Shown here in pieces: positions 15,691 through 25,829 of a stretch of DNA of 63,364 nt (its first letter is position 1; each line of letters begins with the position of its first letter). The stretch covers positions 34,999 to 98,362 of the forward strand of contig MKST01000006.1 of the NCBI GenBank assembly GCA_001897355.1. Direction: 5' to 3'. A program made the position numbers and the translations under genes. A model generated the notes under the pieces. That model worked only from the letters and a program-made list of their open reading frames with translations, did no database searches and was not told the origin of the DNA. This DNA comes from Solirubrobacterales bacterium 67-14 (GTDB lineage Bacteria; Actinomycetota; Thermoleophilia; Solirubrobacterales; 70-9).

Positions 15691-18600
15691 CTACTTCTTC
15701 GCGGTCAGCTTCACGGACTTCGTGACGGTACGGCTCTTGCCGTTGTCCGAGACGACCTTCACCTTGAGCTTGATCTTGACCGGCCCGTACCGCGCGACCA
15801 GTCTGCGGACCCGGCCCGAGCTGATCAGCGTCACGTCGGTGCGGCCGCTGAAGTCGGTCCGGATCACCTTGATCCCGGGGGTTCCCTTCTTGCCCTTGAC
15901 CTTGAAGGTCGCCCGCTTGGGGGCGGTCACCCGGCAACTGCCCTCCGGGCAGTTGATCCGGGCCAGGTTCGCGGTACCGCTGCGATCCAGCCTGACCTTC
16001 TTCTTGAACTTCACGGTCGGCACCAGTCCCTTGACCGGCGGCTTGACCACATCCCAGTCGAACGTGACGGCCTGCCCGACGTTGCCATGCTGGTCGGTCG
16101 CCCGGACCTCGAACTTGTGAGCTCCGAGCTCCAGCCCGTCGATCGAGACGACCGGCGAGCAGGGGGACCAATCGCCACCGTCGAGACGACACTCGAATAC
16201 CACTCCGGCCTTGTCCGCGGAGAAGTCGAACCGGGCCGAGCGTTCGGTGGTCGAAGCTTCGGGGGTCTCGGTGAGGGTGGCGGTCGGTGCGGTGCCGTCA
16301 ACGCTCCACTCGCGGTGGTCGGCGCCGGTGTTGCCGGCCTGGTCGACCGAGCGGACGCGCAGCTGATGGTCACCGTCGGCGAGGTCGTTGATGACGAGTT
16401 CGTCGTCACAGGCGACCCAGGCGCCCTGGTCGATGCTGCATTCGGTGGTCGCCGAGACGTCATCACTGCTGATCTGGAAGGTCGCCGCAGCGGTGGTCAC
16501 GGTGCCGCTCGGTCCGCCGGTGATCCGGACCTTGGGTGCGGTGGTGTCGACCTGCCAGGTGTAATCGGCAACCGGCCCGTAGATCGGCTCGCCGGGCGGG
16601 TCGGGCAGGCTGGTCCGGATCCGGACCGTGTGGCTGCCGTCCGCCAAGCCGGTGAAGGCGACGGGGCTGGTGCATGCCTGCCAGGCGCCATCGTCCAGCT
16701 GGCACTCGAAGCCCGCAGCCGCCTGGTCGGTGGCGAAGCCGAAGGCTGCGGTCGACGAACCGGAAAGGCCGGCCGGGGTATCGGTGATGTCGACCTCGGG
16801 CTCGTCGGCGAGGATCGTCCATTCGTAGCTGGTCGAGTCGACGACCTGGTCGGCCTGGTCGAGCGCGTCCACCTGGAAGGTGTGGTCGCCCGGGGCGAGG
16901 CCGGTCTCCGTATCCGGAGAACTGCAGGCGGCCGGAGCGGCCCCGTCGATCGAGCACTGGAACGTGAAGCCGGGCTTGTTCGTCTCGAACCCGAACTCGG
17001 CATCGGTGCGGGTCGTGACCGGCTGGGGGCTGGCGGTGATCCGAACGGTCGGGACGGCCGTGTCCACGTGCCAGGACAGTGACTGCTCCGGGCCGGGCCC
17101 GGCGCCGTGGCCGACCGCGCGGACGGTGAAGCTGTGCTCACCGTCGGCCAGCTGGTCGACCGCGAACGGGCTCTCGCAGGTCTGCCAGTCGCTGCCGTCG
17201 AACTTGCATTCGAAGTAGGCGTTCTGGTTGGTCGACTCGAACTCGAATGACTCGCCGATGAAGGTGGTCGGATCCTCCGGCGGGTCCGAGGTGATCGTCA
17301 CCGACGGGGGCGTCGTCTCGATGATCCAGTCGTAGGCGGCTGGGTCGCTGACGTGTCCGGCCGCGTCGGTCACCCGCACCTCGAAGTGATGCGTGCCCTC
17401 GGCCAGGCCGGTGTACGAGACGGGCGACGAGCAGGCGGCCCAGGGGGCGTTCTCGTCAGCCGGGTCGAGGCGGCATTCGGCAGTGGTGCCTTCCTCGCTC
17501 GCGGTGAAAGCGAACTCCGGGTCGGCGGTGCCGCTGATCGGGGCCGGGGTGCCGGTCAGTTCGACCGTCGGGGTGATCGTGTCCACGGTCCAGCTCTGGC
17601 TCGCCGCCGGGCCGGTGCCCTGGTCGACTTCGGTCGCCCTCACGTCAAAGACGTGGTCGCCGTCGGCCAGGTCGTCGAACGTGGCCGGGCTCGTGCAGGC
17701 TGCCCAGTCGGCCGGGTCGTCGGAATCGAGACGGCACTGGAAGGTCGCGTTCGGGTTGTCGGCGCTGAAGGTGAAGCTCGCCGAGGTGTCCGGCACCGTT
17801 CCGCTCGGGCCGCTGTCGATCGTCGCGATCGGCTTCACCGTGCTGACTTCCCAGCCGTGGCTGGCCGGATCCCCCACGTTGCCGGCCGCGTCGGTCGCCC
17901 GCACCTCGAAGGTGTGGCTGCCGTCGGTCAGGTCGTCATAGGCGAGCGGCGATTCGCAGGCCGCCCAGTCGCCCGGTTCGGTCGAATCGAGACGGCACTC
18001 GAAAGTCACATCCGCCTCGTCGGCTGAGAACTCGAAGTTCGCCCGGACGCTGTTGTTCGGATCGGGGGGAGCGATGTCGATCGTGGTGGTCGGGGCGGTC
18101 TGGTCGATGGTCCAGTTGTGGCTCGCGACCTCACCGACGTTGCCGACCTGGTCCGTCGCCCTCACCTCGAAGGTGTGGGTGCCCTCGCCCAGCCCGCTCA
18201 GCTGCTCCGGCGAGGTGCAGGCGGCCCAGTCGGCGTCGTCGGTGGAATCGAGACGGCACTCGAAGGTCGCGTCCTGATCGTCGGCCGAGAAGCCGAAGCT
18301 GGCGTCGGCAGACGAAGTCGCGGCCGGCGGGGACTGGCCGAAGGTGACCGTCGGGGCGACGGTGTCGACGGTCCAGCTTTGGCTCACGGCCGGTCCGGTG
18401 CCCTGGTCGGGCTCGGTCGCCCGCACCTCGAGGGTGTGCTGACCTTGGCCCAGGCCCGTGTAGTCCACCGGCGAATCGCAGGCCGCCCAGTCACCCGGCT
18501 CCTCGGAATCGAGACGGCACTCGAAGGTGGCGTTCGGGTTGTCGGCGCTGAAGGTGAAGCTTGCGTCAGCCGAGTTGACGGTGCCGGTCGGCCCGCTGTC

Positions 18601-21093
18601 GATGCTGGCCACCGGCTTGACGGTCGTGACCGTCCACTGGTAGCTGGCGGCAGCGCCGACGTTGCCGGCCGCGTCCTTCGCCCTCACCTCGAAGTTGTGC
18701 TGACCATCAGCCAGGCCGTTGTAGGCCTTCGGCGAGTCGCAGGCGCCCCAATCGGCCGCCTGGTCGGAGTCGAGGCGGCACTCGAAAGTGGCGCCCGCCT
18801 CGTCGGCCGAGAACTCGAAGTTCGCCCGAACGCTGTGGCTGTCCGCATCCGGGGTGACATCGATGGTCGCGGTCGGGGCGACGGTGTCGACCGTCCACTC
18901 CGCCGAGGCGATCTCGCCCACGTTCCCGATCTGGTCGGTCGCGCGGACCTCGAAGGTGTGGTCGCCCTGGGCCAGGCCGGAAAGCTCGACCGGTGAAGAG
19001 CATCCGGCCCAATCCGCGTCGTCGCTCGAATCCTGACGGCACTCGACCGTGGCCGTCTCGTCGTCGACCGAGAACTCGATCGTCGCGGCCTGGCTCGCGA
19101 TCGCACCGGACGGCGCCGAACCGAGGGTGACGACCGGGCCGGTGGTGTCGACGGTCCAGGTCCGGCTCGCCGCCGGCCCCGCGCCCAGGTCGACGTCGGT
19201 GGCCCGCACCTGGAAAGTGTGCTCGCCGTCGGTCAGGCCGCTGTAGGCCTTCGGTGAATCGCAGGCGCCCCAATCGGCCGCCTGGTCGGAATCGAGACGG
19301 CACTCGAAGGTCGCCGTGCCGACATCCGAATCGAACTGGAAGCTCGCCGTCGCATCGGCGACGGTTCCCGTCGGACCGTCGGTGATCGTCGCCACCGGCG
19401 CGGCCGTGGAGATCGACCAATCGTGGCTTGTCGGAGCACCGACGTTGCCGGCCGCGTCGGTCGCCCGCACGTCGAAGCTGTGCGCGCCGTCAGCCAAGCC
19501 GCTGTACTCCTTCGGCGAATCACAGGCACCCCAATCGGCCGCTTCGTCGGAGTCGAGGCGGCACTCGAAGGTCACGTCCGCCTCGTCGGCCGAGAACTCG
19601 AAATGCGCCTCGGCGCTGTAGCTCTCCGCATCCGGTGCCGCGTCGAAGGTGGCGGTCGGCGCGATCGTGTCGACCTTCCACTCGGCCGATGCGGCGTCGC
19701 CGACGTTTCCGGCCGAGTCCGTCGCGCGGACCTCGAAGGTGTGGTCGCCCTGGGCCAGGCCGGAAAGCTCGACCGGCGAGGAGCATCCGGCCCAGTCGGC
19801 CTCGTCGCTCGAATCCTGACGGCACTCGACCGTGGCGGTCGGGTCGTCCACCGTGAAGGCGATCGTGGCGCTGTCATTCGCCACGGCGCCGGACGGAGGC
19901 GAGTCGAGGCTCACGACTGGCGCGGTGGCGTCGATCTGCCAGGTCCGGCTGGCAGCGGCGCCCACGTTGCCGCCGAGGTCGGTGGCCCGCACCTCGAAGG
20001 TGTGCTCGCCGTCGGTCAGGCCGCTGTAGCCCTTCGGCGAATCGCAGGCCGCCCAATCGGCCGCCTGGTCGGAATCGAGACGGCACTCGAAGGTCGATTC
20101 GGGCTCGCTGACCCCGAAGGCGAACTGGGGCGTGGGATCGGTCGCGGTCGAGCCGTCGGCCGGCCCGCTGGTGATCACGGTGGCCGGCCCGACGTCGTCG
20201 AGCTGCCAGTTCGGGTTGGAATCGGACGCGGTCGAGATCATCGATGTCGCACCGCCGGCGGCGGAAACGATCCCGATGCCGGCGCCGTTGCCAAAGGCGA
20301 TCTTGGTGCCGTCCGGAGAGAAGGCGGCGTTCTGCTTCGCGCTTGCGTCGTTGGTCAGCCGGGTGACGTTGGTCCCGTCGGGATCCATCGTGTAGAGCTC
20401 GAAACGGCTGTCGTTGCGGTTGCTGTCGAAGGCGACCTTGGTGCCGTCCGGAGAGAAGGAAGGACGGCCGTCGTTGATCGAGCCGGAGTTGTTGGTCAGG
20501 TTGACCTGGCCGCTGCCATCCGCGTTCATCAGGTAGACCTCGTTGCAGAGACCGACCCCGCTCCCACTCCCGCTGTATCGCTGGAAGGCGACCTTCTGGC
20601 CGTTCGGCGAGAACTCCGGCAGGAAGTCGCTCTGCGCATTGTTGGTCAGGTTGACCGGATTGCCCCCGTCGGCGGCGTCGATCAGGAAGACCTCGTTGTT
20701 GCCGGCTTCGCTGCGGCGGATCGCCAGCTTGGTCCCGTCCGGGGACCAGGCCGGGTCCATGTCGTCGCCGGCGTGGTTCGTGATCCGGGTCTGGTCGGTG
20801 CCGTCGGCGTTCATGACGTAGATCTCGCGGTCGCCACCGTCGCGGTCGCTGACGAAGGCGATCTTGCTGCCGTCCGGGGAGAAGGCCGGGTCGGTGTCGG
20901 CGGCGCTGTTGTTGGTCAGGCGGGCGGTGGTGACCCCAGTCCGGGTTGAGATGTAGATCTCGGAGTTGCCGTCACGGCTGGAGGCGAAGGTGATCAGGCC
21001 GTTCTTGCCCGGGACCTGGGCCTGGGCCGGCAGGGCCGCCCCGAGCCCGAGCAGCAGGGCTGCGATGGCAGCCAGGACGATCCGCTTGAACAT
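15691..21093 (-). CDS. Exported PD40 protein with 16 tandem Ig-like modules
   Basis: 1800 residues. ATG 21093 is chosen because AAGGGGA precedes it and a clean signal peptide follows (MFKRIVLAAIAALLLGLG, cleavage near AQA-QVP); an in-frame start at 21153 would place 20 non-signal residues in front. About six PD40/TolB propeller repeats (residues 30-300) precede 16 Ig-like modules with the E-C-R-L-D...W-x-x-C signature, and a basic C-terminal domain with a C-x(4)-C pair. Modules 2-4, 5-7 and 8-10 are copies of one three-module unit. No sortase or lipid anchor is visible. It is probably a surface or matrix protein; ligand unknown. Confidence 0.85.
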   Translation of the reverse strand: MFKRIVLAAIAALLLGLGAALPAQAQVPGKNGLITFASSRDGNSEIYISTRTGVTTARLTNNSAADTDPAFSPDGSKIAFVSDRDGGDREIYVMNADGTDQTRITNHAGDDMDPAWSPDGTKLAIRRSEAGNNEVFLIDAADGGNPVNLTNNAQSDFLPEFSPNGQKVAFQRYSGSGSGVGLCNEVYLMNADGSGQVNLTNNSGSINDGRPSFSPDGTKVAFDSNRNDSRFELYTMDPDGTNVTRLTNDASAKQNAAFSPDGTKIAFGNGAGIGIVSAAGGATSMISTASDSNPNWQLDDVGPATVITSGPADGSTATDPTPQFAFGVSEPESTFECRLDSDQAADWAACDSPKGYSGLTDGEHTFEVRATDLGGNVGAAASRTWQIDATAPVVSLDSPPSGAVANDSATIAFTVDDPTATVECRQDSSDEADWAGCSSPVELSGLAQGDHTFEVRATDSAGNVGDAASAEWKVDTIAPTATFDAAPDAESYSAEAHFEFSADEADVTFECRLDSDEAADWGACDSPKEYSGLADGAHSFDVRATDAAGNVGAPTSHDWSISTAAPVATITDGPTGTVADATASFQFDSDVGTATFECRLDSDQAADWGACDSPKAYSGLTDGEHTFQVRATDVDLGAGPAASRTWTVDTTGPVVTLGSAPSGAIASQAATIEFSVDDETATVECRQDSSDDADWAGCSSPVELSGLAQGDHTFEVRATDQIGNVGEIASAEWTVDTVAPTATIDVTPDADSHSVRANFEFSADEAGATFECRLDSDQAADWGACDSPKAYNGLADGQHNFEVRAKDAAGNVGAAASYQWTVTTVKPVASIDSGPTGTVNSADASFTFSADNPNATFECRLDSEEPGDWAACDSPVDYTGLGQGQHTLEVRATEPDQGTGPAVSQSWTVDTVAPTVTFGQSPPAATSSADASFGFSADDQDATFECRLDSTDDADWAACTSPEQLSGLGEGTHTFEVRATDQVGNVGEVASHNWTIDQTAPTTTIDIAPPDPNNSVRANFEFSADEADVTFECRLDSTEPGDWAACESPLAYDDLTDGSHTFEVRATDAAGNVGDPASHGWEVSTVKPIATIDSGPSGTVPDTSASFTFSADNPNATFQCRLDSDDPADWAACTSPATFDDLADGDHVFDVRATEVDQGTGPAASQSWTVDTITPTVELTGTPAPISGTADPEFAFTASEEGTTAECRLDPADENAPWAACSSPVSYTGLAEGTHHFEVRVTDAAGHVSDPAAYDWIIETTPPSVTITSDPPEDPTTFIGESFEFESTNQNAYFECKFDGSDWQTCESPFAVDQLADGEHSFTVRAVGHGAGPGPEQSLSWHVDTAVPTVRITASPQPVTTRTDAEFGFETNKPGFTFQCSIDGAAPAACSSPDTETGLAPGDHTFQVDALDQADQVVDSTSYEWTILADEPEVDITDTPAGLSGSSTAAFGFATDQAAAGFECQLDDGAWQACTSPVAFTGLADGSHTVRIRTSLPDPPGEPIYGPVADYTWQVDTTAPKVRITGGPSGTVTTAAATFQISSDDVSATTECSIDQGAWVACDDELVINDLADGDHQLRVRSVDQAGNTGADHREWSVDGTAPTATLTETPEASTTERSARFDFSADKAGVVFECRLDGGDWSPCSPVVSIDGLELGAHKFEVRATDQHGNVGQAVTFDWDVVKPPVKGLVPTVKFKKKVRLDRSGTANLARINCPEGSCRVTAPKRATFKVKGKKGTPGIKVIRTDFSGRTDVTLISSGRVRRLVARYGPVKIKLKVKVVSDNGKSRTVTKSVKLTAKK
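17456..19804 (-). repeat. Three copies of a 783-bp three-module coding repeat
   Basis: Equivalent positions of Ig-like modules 2, 5 and 8 start at 19804, 19021 and 18238, spaced exactly 783 bp (261 codons) apart. The linkers agree in the same period: modules 4, 7 and 10 end in GxGPA-S-x-x-W, and modules 3, 6 and 9 in AAGNVG-x-x-S. The unit boundaries given are arbitrary in phase. Confidence 0.8.
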
Positions 21094-21149
21094 TCGATTC
21101 CCCTTGTATTCCTGGTTCACTTTTCCGCTGCCGTCCGTCGTCTGGGTCC

Positions 21150-24100
21150 TCATCGGGCCCTCGCGATCGTGATCTTGGCTTTGCTGGCGCTCACGCCCTC
21201 ACCCACCGCCGTGGCCACGGCCTTGAGCTTGCCGTTCAGCTTCAGCGCCTTGCGGCCCTTGTTGCTGAGCTGGACCTGGATCGGCGCGGTCTGGCCGGCG
21301 GCCAGCGCGTAGCCGGCTTGGCCGAGCTTCAGTTTCGCCTTGCGGAACTTGCGCTTGACCTTCTTCACCTTGACCTTGCCGTCCGTCTTCAGCTGGAGCT
21401 CACCACGGCACTTGACCGCGGCGGCCTCGGGGCAACTCAGCCAGATGGTGGCTACCCCGCTCTTGGTCGCCTCGACCTTGCCGGCACGGATCGTCGCCTG
21501 GGCGGGATCCGGCTTCGTGGCGTCGGTCAGGTCGATCCGCTCGCTGGCGGTGTCGTTGGCCCGGTCGACGTCGTCCACGGTCGCGACCGCGGAGCTGGCG
21601 TTGATCGGGGTGCCCGCGAGGCGAGAGATGTCAACAGTGACGTCGAGCGAGGAGCTTTCCCCGGCGGCGATCGGGTCGCGATCCACGCAGCGGAGCACCC
21701 GGCCGGAGACCTGGCAGGCCCAGCCTTCGCCGTGGGCGGCCGCGAGGGTGGTGCCCAGCGGCAGCGTTTCGGTGATCGTGGCGGGGGCGACGGTTCCCGC
21801 GGTCCCGCGGTTCTCGACCCGCAGCGTGTAGCTGCCGGTCCCGGGCCGGACCCACTCGCCGTTGCGACTGCGGGTCAAGGCGAGGTCGATCCGGCTGACC
21901 TGGCTGGTCAGGCTCGACTCGTCGTTGGCCGAGTTGCTGTCGGCGTCGTTTTGGGCGGTCGCCTTGACGGTGACGCTCGCTGCCGTGGTGGTACCGAAGG
22001 TCAGGCGGAAGCCGAGCGTCGAGATCTTGTCGGGACCGATCGTGCCCTGGTTTTCACAGGTGACCTGGCCGCCAGACGGATCGTCGCAGCTCCAGCCCTG
22101 GCCGTGGTCGGATTCGACGAAGCCGGCCCCGGCGGGGAGGTCGATGCCGACCGTGGTCGGCCCGTCCGCCGCGGCGCTGCCGACGTTCTTGACCTTGAGT
22201 TCGTAGCCGGCATCCGCGCCGACCCGGAAGGATGCGGCGCGTCCCGCGAGCGATGCCTCGAGATCCGGTGCCTTGGTCACCTCGCTGTCGAAGCTGGCCG
22301 AGTCGTTGTCCGCGATCACGTCACCGGCGCTCTGGGCGACCGCCTGATTGGTGGAGGTACTCGCCGCAGCGGCCTCGGCGCGAGCCCGGATCGTCAGCGG
22401 TTCGAGTTGCGAACCCGGCGCGCTCTCGGCACTGTGCTCGCAGGTGACCTGGTTTGCCCCGGTCGAGCAGACCCAGCCGTCGCCGCCCGAGTTCCCGGCG
22501 CTGAAACCGGCCGGGAGCGTGTCGATCACGGTCGTCCCGCCGCGAGTTGCGGCGGCGCCGGTGTTCTCGACCCGGAGTTCCCAGCTGGCCTGTTCGCCGA
22601 CCGCGATCTGGGCCGGGCCGCTCATCGAGAGCGCCTGGTCGACCGCGACCAGATCGGCCTCGTCGGTCGCCTCGTCGTTGGAAGAGTCGCTGTCGTTTTC
22701 GGTCTGGACCGTCGCCTCGATGGTCGTGGTGCCCGTCGTCTCACCTGTGGCGAGTGCGGTGGGAGTCGGCTTGACGGTCAGTGAGATCGAAGGGCTCGAC
22801 CCCGCGGCGGGAACCGAGGCGTCAAGGACGCAGATCACGTCCTGGCCGAGAATGGAGCAACTCCAGCCGTGGCCGTCGGCGCCGGTCACGTCGATCCCGG
22901 CCGGCACGCTCGCGTCAACCGTGACCGGACCACTGGTCGGGGCCCCGCCGCCGTTCGTCACGCCAAGTGTCCAAGCGGCTTCCTCGCCGACCCGGAACGC
23001 ACCGTTGTGCGTCGCGGCGATCGCGAGGTCGGGGGCAACGATCACGGCTTCGTCGGAAGCGGCGTCATTTTCCGCGTAGCGATCGCCGGCAGTGGTCGCG
23101 GTGACCGTGGTCGTCGCCGTGGGCACGGCCGCGGTGGTGACCAGCACCCGGATGTTGAGCGCGGGCGCGGTGGTTTCACCGGCCAGCCCACCCGGACGGG
23201 TGCAGGTGACTGTTCCCTCGTTCTCGATGCAGTTCCAGTCGTCACCGGTGGCCGAGACGAAGTCCAAGCCCGGCGGCAAGGTCACCACTACTTCGGTCTC
23301 GTTGCTGCTGGCGACGGTTCCTTCGTTGCGCACGGCGACCTGGTAGGTCCCGTTGTGCCCGGGCCGGAAGGTGCCGGTGCGCTGAATCGCGACCGAGGTG
23401 TCGACGTCGATCACGTCGGCGGTGTCGGTGGCGGAGTCGTTGGCGGGATTGAAGTCATCGAGCGTGGCGACGGTCGCCCCGTTGCTGACCTCCGGGGCCG
23501 CCGCTGCGCCGACCATGACCTTGACCTCGATGTCGGAAGCACTCTGCCCCGCCTCGATGACGTCCGCATGGTCACAGGTGACGGTGCCGCTGTTTTCGGC
23601 GCAGGCCCAGTCGGGACCGCCGTCGGCCGAGACGAAGCTGAGGCCGGCCGGCAGCGTGTCGGTGACCGTGGCCAGGTCCGTGGTCGGCGAGTCGCCGACG
23701 TTGGTCACGCCGAGCCGGTAGGTCGTTTCCTTGCCGACCCGGATCACGCCCTGGTGGTCCTTGGTGACCGTCAGGTCGATCGCTTGGACGATCGCCTCGT
23801 CGGTGGAGCTGTCGTTGGCCGGGTTCGGGTCGTCGGCGGTCGCGACCGAGGCGGTGTTGGCCACCGCTGGAATCGCGTCCACCCCGACCTGGACGGTGAG
23901 GTCGATCGGCGGCGCCTCCGCCCCGGCGGCCAGCGGATCGTCGTAGGTGCAGGTGACCGTGCCCTGGTCATTGACGCAGTCCCAGTCCGGCCCGCCGTCG
24001 GCCGCGCTGAAGGTGAGGCTGGCCGGCAGCTCGTCGGTGACCACGGTCGGGCCGGTGGTCGGCTGGGTGCCGTAGTTCTTCACGGCGAGCGTGTAGTGGT

Positions 24101-25829
24101 TGAACTTGCCCGCGGTGAATACGCCCGGATGGCTCTTGGTGATGCCGACGTCCTGCCCGTCGAGGATCAGGGTCGGATCGGTGGCCGTGTCGTTCGACGG
24201 GTCGACGTCGTCGGCAGTGGCCACCGTCGCCTGGTTGTCGACGGTCACGCCGAGCACGCCCGGGTCGAGCGAGCCCGAGACCGTGATCTCGATCTCGTCG
24301 GTGCTCGCGTCGGGGGCGATCGCGGCGCTGCGGGTGCAGGTGACGGTCTGGCCGCTGATGTCACAGGACCAGTCGTTGCCGGTGGCGGTCAGCGGGGTGA
24401 GGCCGGCCGGCAGCTCGTCGGTGACCACGGTCGGGCCGACCGTGGCCGCGTCGCCGATGTTCTCGGCCGAGAGCTTGATCAGGTTGGCCGGGTCGCTGCC
24501 CACCAGAATCGCGTGGGCGGTGTGGCTCAGGCTGAGCTTGAGGTCGGTCGCGATGACATGCGTCTGGTCGCTGGCCGAGTTGTTGCCCGGGCCGTTGTCG
24601 CCGGCGGCAGCGACCGTGAAGGCCGGAGTGACCTCGGGCCGGGCCGCAGCGCCTACCTTCACCTTGACACCCAGTTCGGGCGCGCTCGCCCCGACCGCGA
24701 TCGCTGTGGCCCGGCCGCAGGTCAGATCCTGGCCCGAAGCGGAGCAGCTCCAGCCGGATCCGGTCACCGAGTCATAGCTGAGGCCGGCCGGCAGGGTCGA
24801 GGTCACGGTCGTGGTACCGCTGGTGGCGGCGTAGCCGACGTTTTGGAGGTTGACCCGGTAGGTCTCGGTGTTGCCGACCCTGAAGTCGCCGGTATGGGCG
24901 GCGCTCAGGCTGAGGTCGGGATACGCGTTGACGGTGAGCTGACGGGTCGTCTGGGCGGTGTCGTCCCCGTTGTCGACGACCACGACCCGGGCGGTCGGCG
25001 TGCCACCCACCGTGTAGGTGTGGCTGACGCTCGAGGTCGTCGTGGTCTGGTCGATCGTGCCGTCGTTGGTGAAGTCCCAGCGGTACTCCTTGGCCCCGGC
25101 AACGGCAGTCGAGCCGGCGGCGCTCAGGGTCGTGGTGAACGGTGCGGTGCCGCTGGCCGGGCTGGCGGTCAGCGCCGGGACGATGCCACGAGCCAGGACC
25201 GGCGTGGTCTTGATGTCGAAATCAGCCGAATTGTTGCCGGCCGCGGACGGGATGCCGACCGTGCTGTCGACCGTGCCTCCGGCCACACCGCAGCTGCTCG
25301 ATCCGGGCACCGCGAAGGTGCCGTTGACGATCTTCGCCGTGCCGGTCGAGACGTTGTACGGGGTGCCGGTCTTCGACCCGGATGTTCCGGTGACCAGCGC
25401 GTTGACGTCGATCGGGCTGCTCGAGGACGCGATCCGGCAGTCGCCGCCGAGCGGCACCCCGTCGATCTTGATCCAAACCTTGAGCCGCAGCGAGATGGCT
25501 CCAGTCAAGGGGTTGATCGTGCCGGTGGTCGGACCGACCACGTTGATCTTCACGGTCAGGTTGAAGCCGCTGGCGCTGATCGGGTAGCTGGGAAAGGTGA
25601 TGGTCGGGATGCTGATGTTGCCTGCCCCGTCGACCGTGCCGTTGAAGTTGATGTTCTGGCTCTCGTCGAAGCCGAACTCCTGGTCCTTCACCTTCATCAC
25701 ACCGTCGGTGATCTTGAAATTGAAGGTGCCGGGGTTGCCGACCTTCTGGGCGTTGGCCTGGCCGGCGAAGCCGAGCAGGAGGACGAGCAGCAGCCCGAGC
25801 GGGGCCAGCCAGCGGGTCGCGCGGTTCAT
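21150..25829 (-). CDS. Exported DUF11-repeat protein with PKD domain
   Basis: 1559 residues with a signal peptide (LAPLGLLLVLLLGFAGQANA-QKV). An N-terminal beta domain (about 28-225) is followed by a PKD domain (about 235-320, with YRWDFTNDGTID and VSHTYTVGG). Nine DUF11-type modules then run to about residue 1430, each with a D-x-x-(L/I) start, an (A/L)-x-N-x-G core, TLPAG and a W-x-C...C pair. The C-terminal domain is basic, with a two-cysteine segment followed by a Lys-rich stretch, like the other operon members. Its ATG overlaps the upstream stop by four bases. Probably a long adhesive or structural surface protein. Confidence 0.85.
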   Translation of the reverse strand: MNRATRWLAPLGLLLVLLLGFAGQANAQKVGNPGTFNFKITDGVMKVKDQEFGFDESQNINFNGTVDGAGNISIPTITFPSYPISASGFNLTVKINVVGPTTGTINPLTGAISLRLKVWIKIDGVPLGGDCRIASSSSPIDVNALVTGTSGSKTGTPYNVSTGTAKIVNGTFAVPGSSSCGVAGGTVDSTVGIPSAAGNNSADFDIKTTPVLARGIVPALTASPASGTAPFTTTLSAAGSTAVAGAKEYRWDFTNDGTIDQTTTTSSVSHTYTVGGTPTARVVVVDNGDDTAQTTRQLTVNAYPDLSLSAAHTGDFRVGNTETYRVNLQNVGYAATSGTTTVTSTLPAGLSYDSVTGSGWSCSASGQDLTCGRATAIAVGASAPELGVKVKVGAAARPEVTPAFTVAAAGDNGPGNNSASDQTHVIATDLKLSLSHTAHAILVGSDPANLIKLSAENIGDAATVGPTVVTDELPAGLTPLTATGNDWSCDISGQTVTCTRSAAIAPDASTDEIEITVSGSLDPGVLGVTVDNQATVATADDVDPSNDTATDPTLILDGQDVGITKSHPGVFTAGKFNHYTLAVKNYGTQPTTGPTVVTDELPASLTFSAADGGPDWDCVNDQGTVTCTYDDPLAAGAEAPPIDLTVQVGVDAIPAVANTASVATADDPNPANDSSTDEAIVQAIDLTVTKDHQGVIRVGKETTYRLGVTNVGDSPTTDLATVTDTLPAGLSFVSADGGPDWACAENSGTVTCDHADVIEAGQSASDIEVKVMVGAAAAPEVSNGATVATLDDFNPANDSATDTADVIDVDTSVAIQRTGTFRPGHNGTYQVAVRNEGTVASSNETEVVVTLPPGLDFVSATGDDWNCIENEGTVTCTRPGGLAGETTAPALNIRVLVTTAAVPTATTTVTATTAGDRYAENDAASDEAVIVAPDLAIAATHNGAFRVGEEAAWTLGVTNGGGAPTSGPVTVDASVPAGIDVTGADGHGWSCSILGQDVICVLDASVPAAGSSPSISLTVKPTPTALATGETTGTTTIEATVQTENDSDSSNDEATDEADLVAVDQALSMSGPAQIAVGEQASWELRVENTGAAATRGGTTVIDTLPAGFSAGNSGGDGWVCSTGANQVTCEHSAESAPGSQLEPLTIRARAEAAAASTSTNQAVAQSAGDVIADNDSASFDSEVTKAPDLEASLAGRAASFRVGADAGYELKVKNVGSAAADGPTTVGIDLPAGAGFVESDHGQGWSCDDPSGGQVTCENQGTIGPDKISTLGFRLTFGTTTAASVTVKATAQNDADSNSANDESSLTSQVSRIDLALTRSRNGEWVRPGTGSYTLRVENRGTAGTVAPATITETLPLGTTLAAAHGEGWACQVSGRVLRCVDRDPIAAGESSSLDVTVDISRLAGTPINASSAVATVDDVDRANDTASERIDLTDATKPDPAQATIRAGKVEATKSGVATIWLSCPEAAAVKCRGELQLKTDGKVKVKKVKRKFRKAKLKLGQAGYALAAGQTAPIQVQLSNKGRKALKLNGKLKAVATAVGEGVSASKAKITIARAR

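Noticed and set aside
17456..20100. Regular short repeats that could suggest a CRISPR array
   Set aside because: The repeats are in frame within one long gene, differ by synonymous and conservative changes, and have module-length periods of about 260 and 783 bp.
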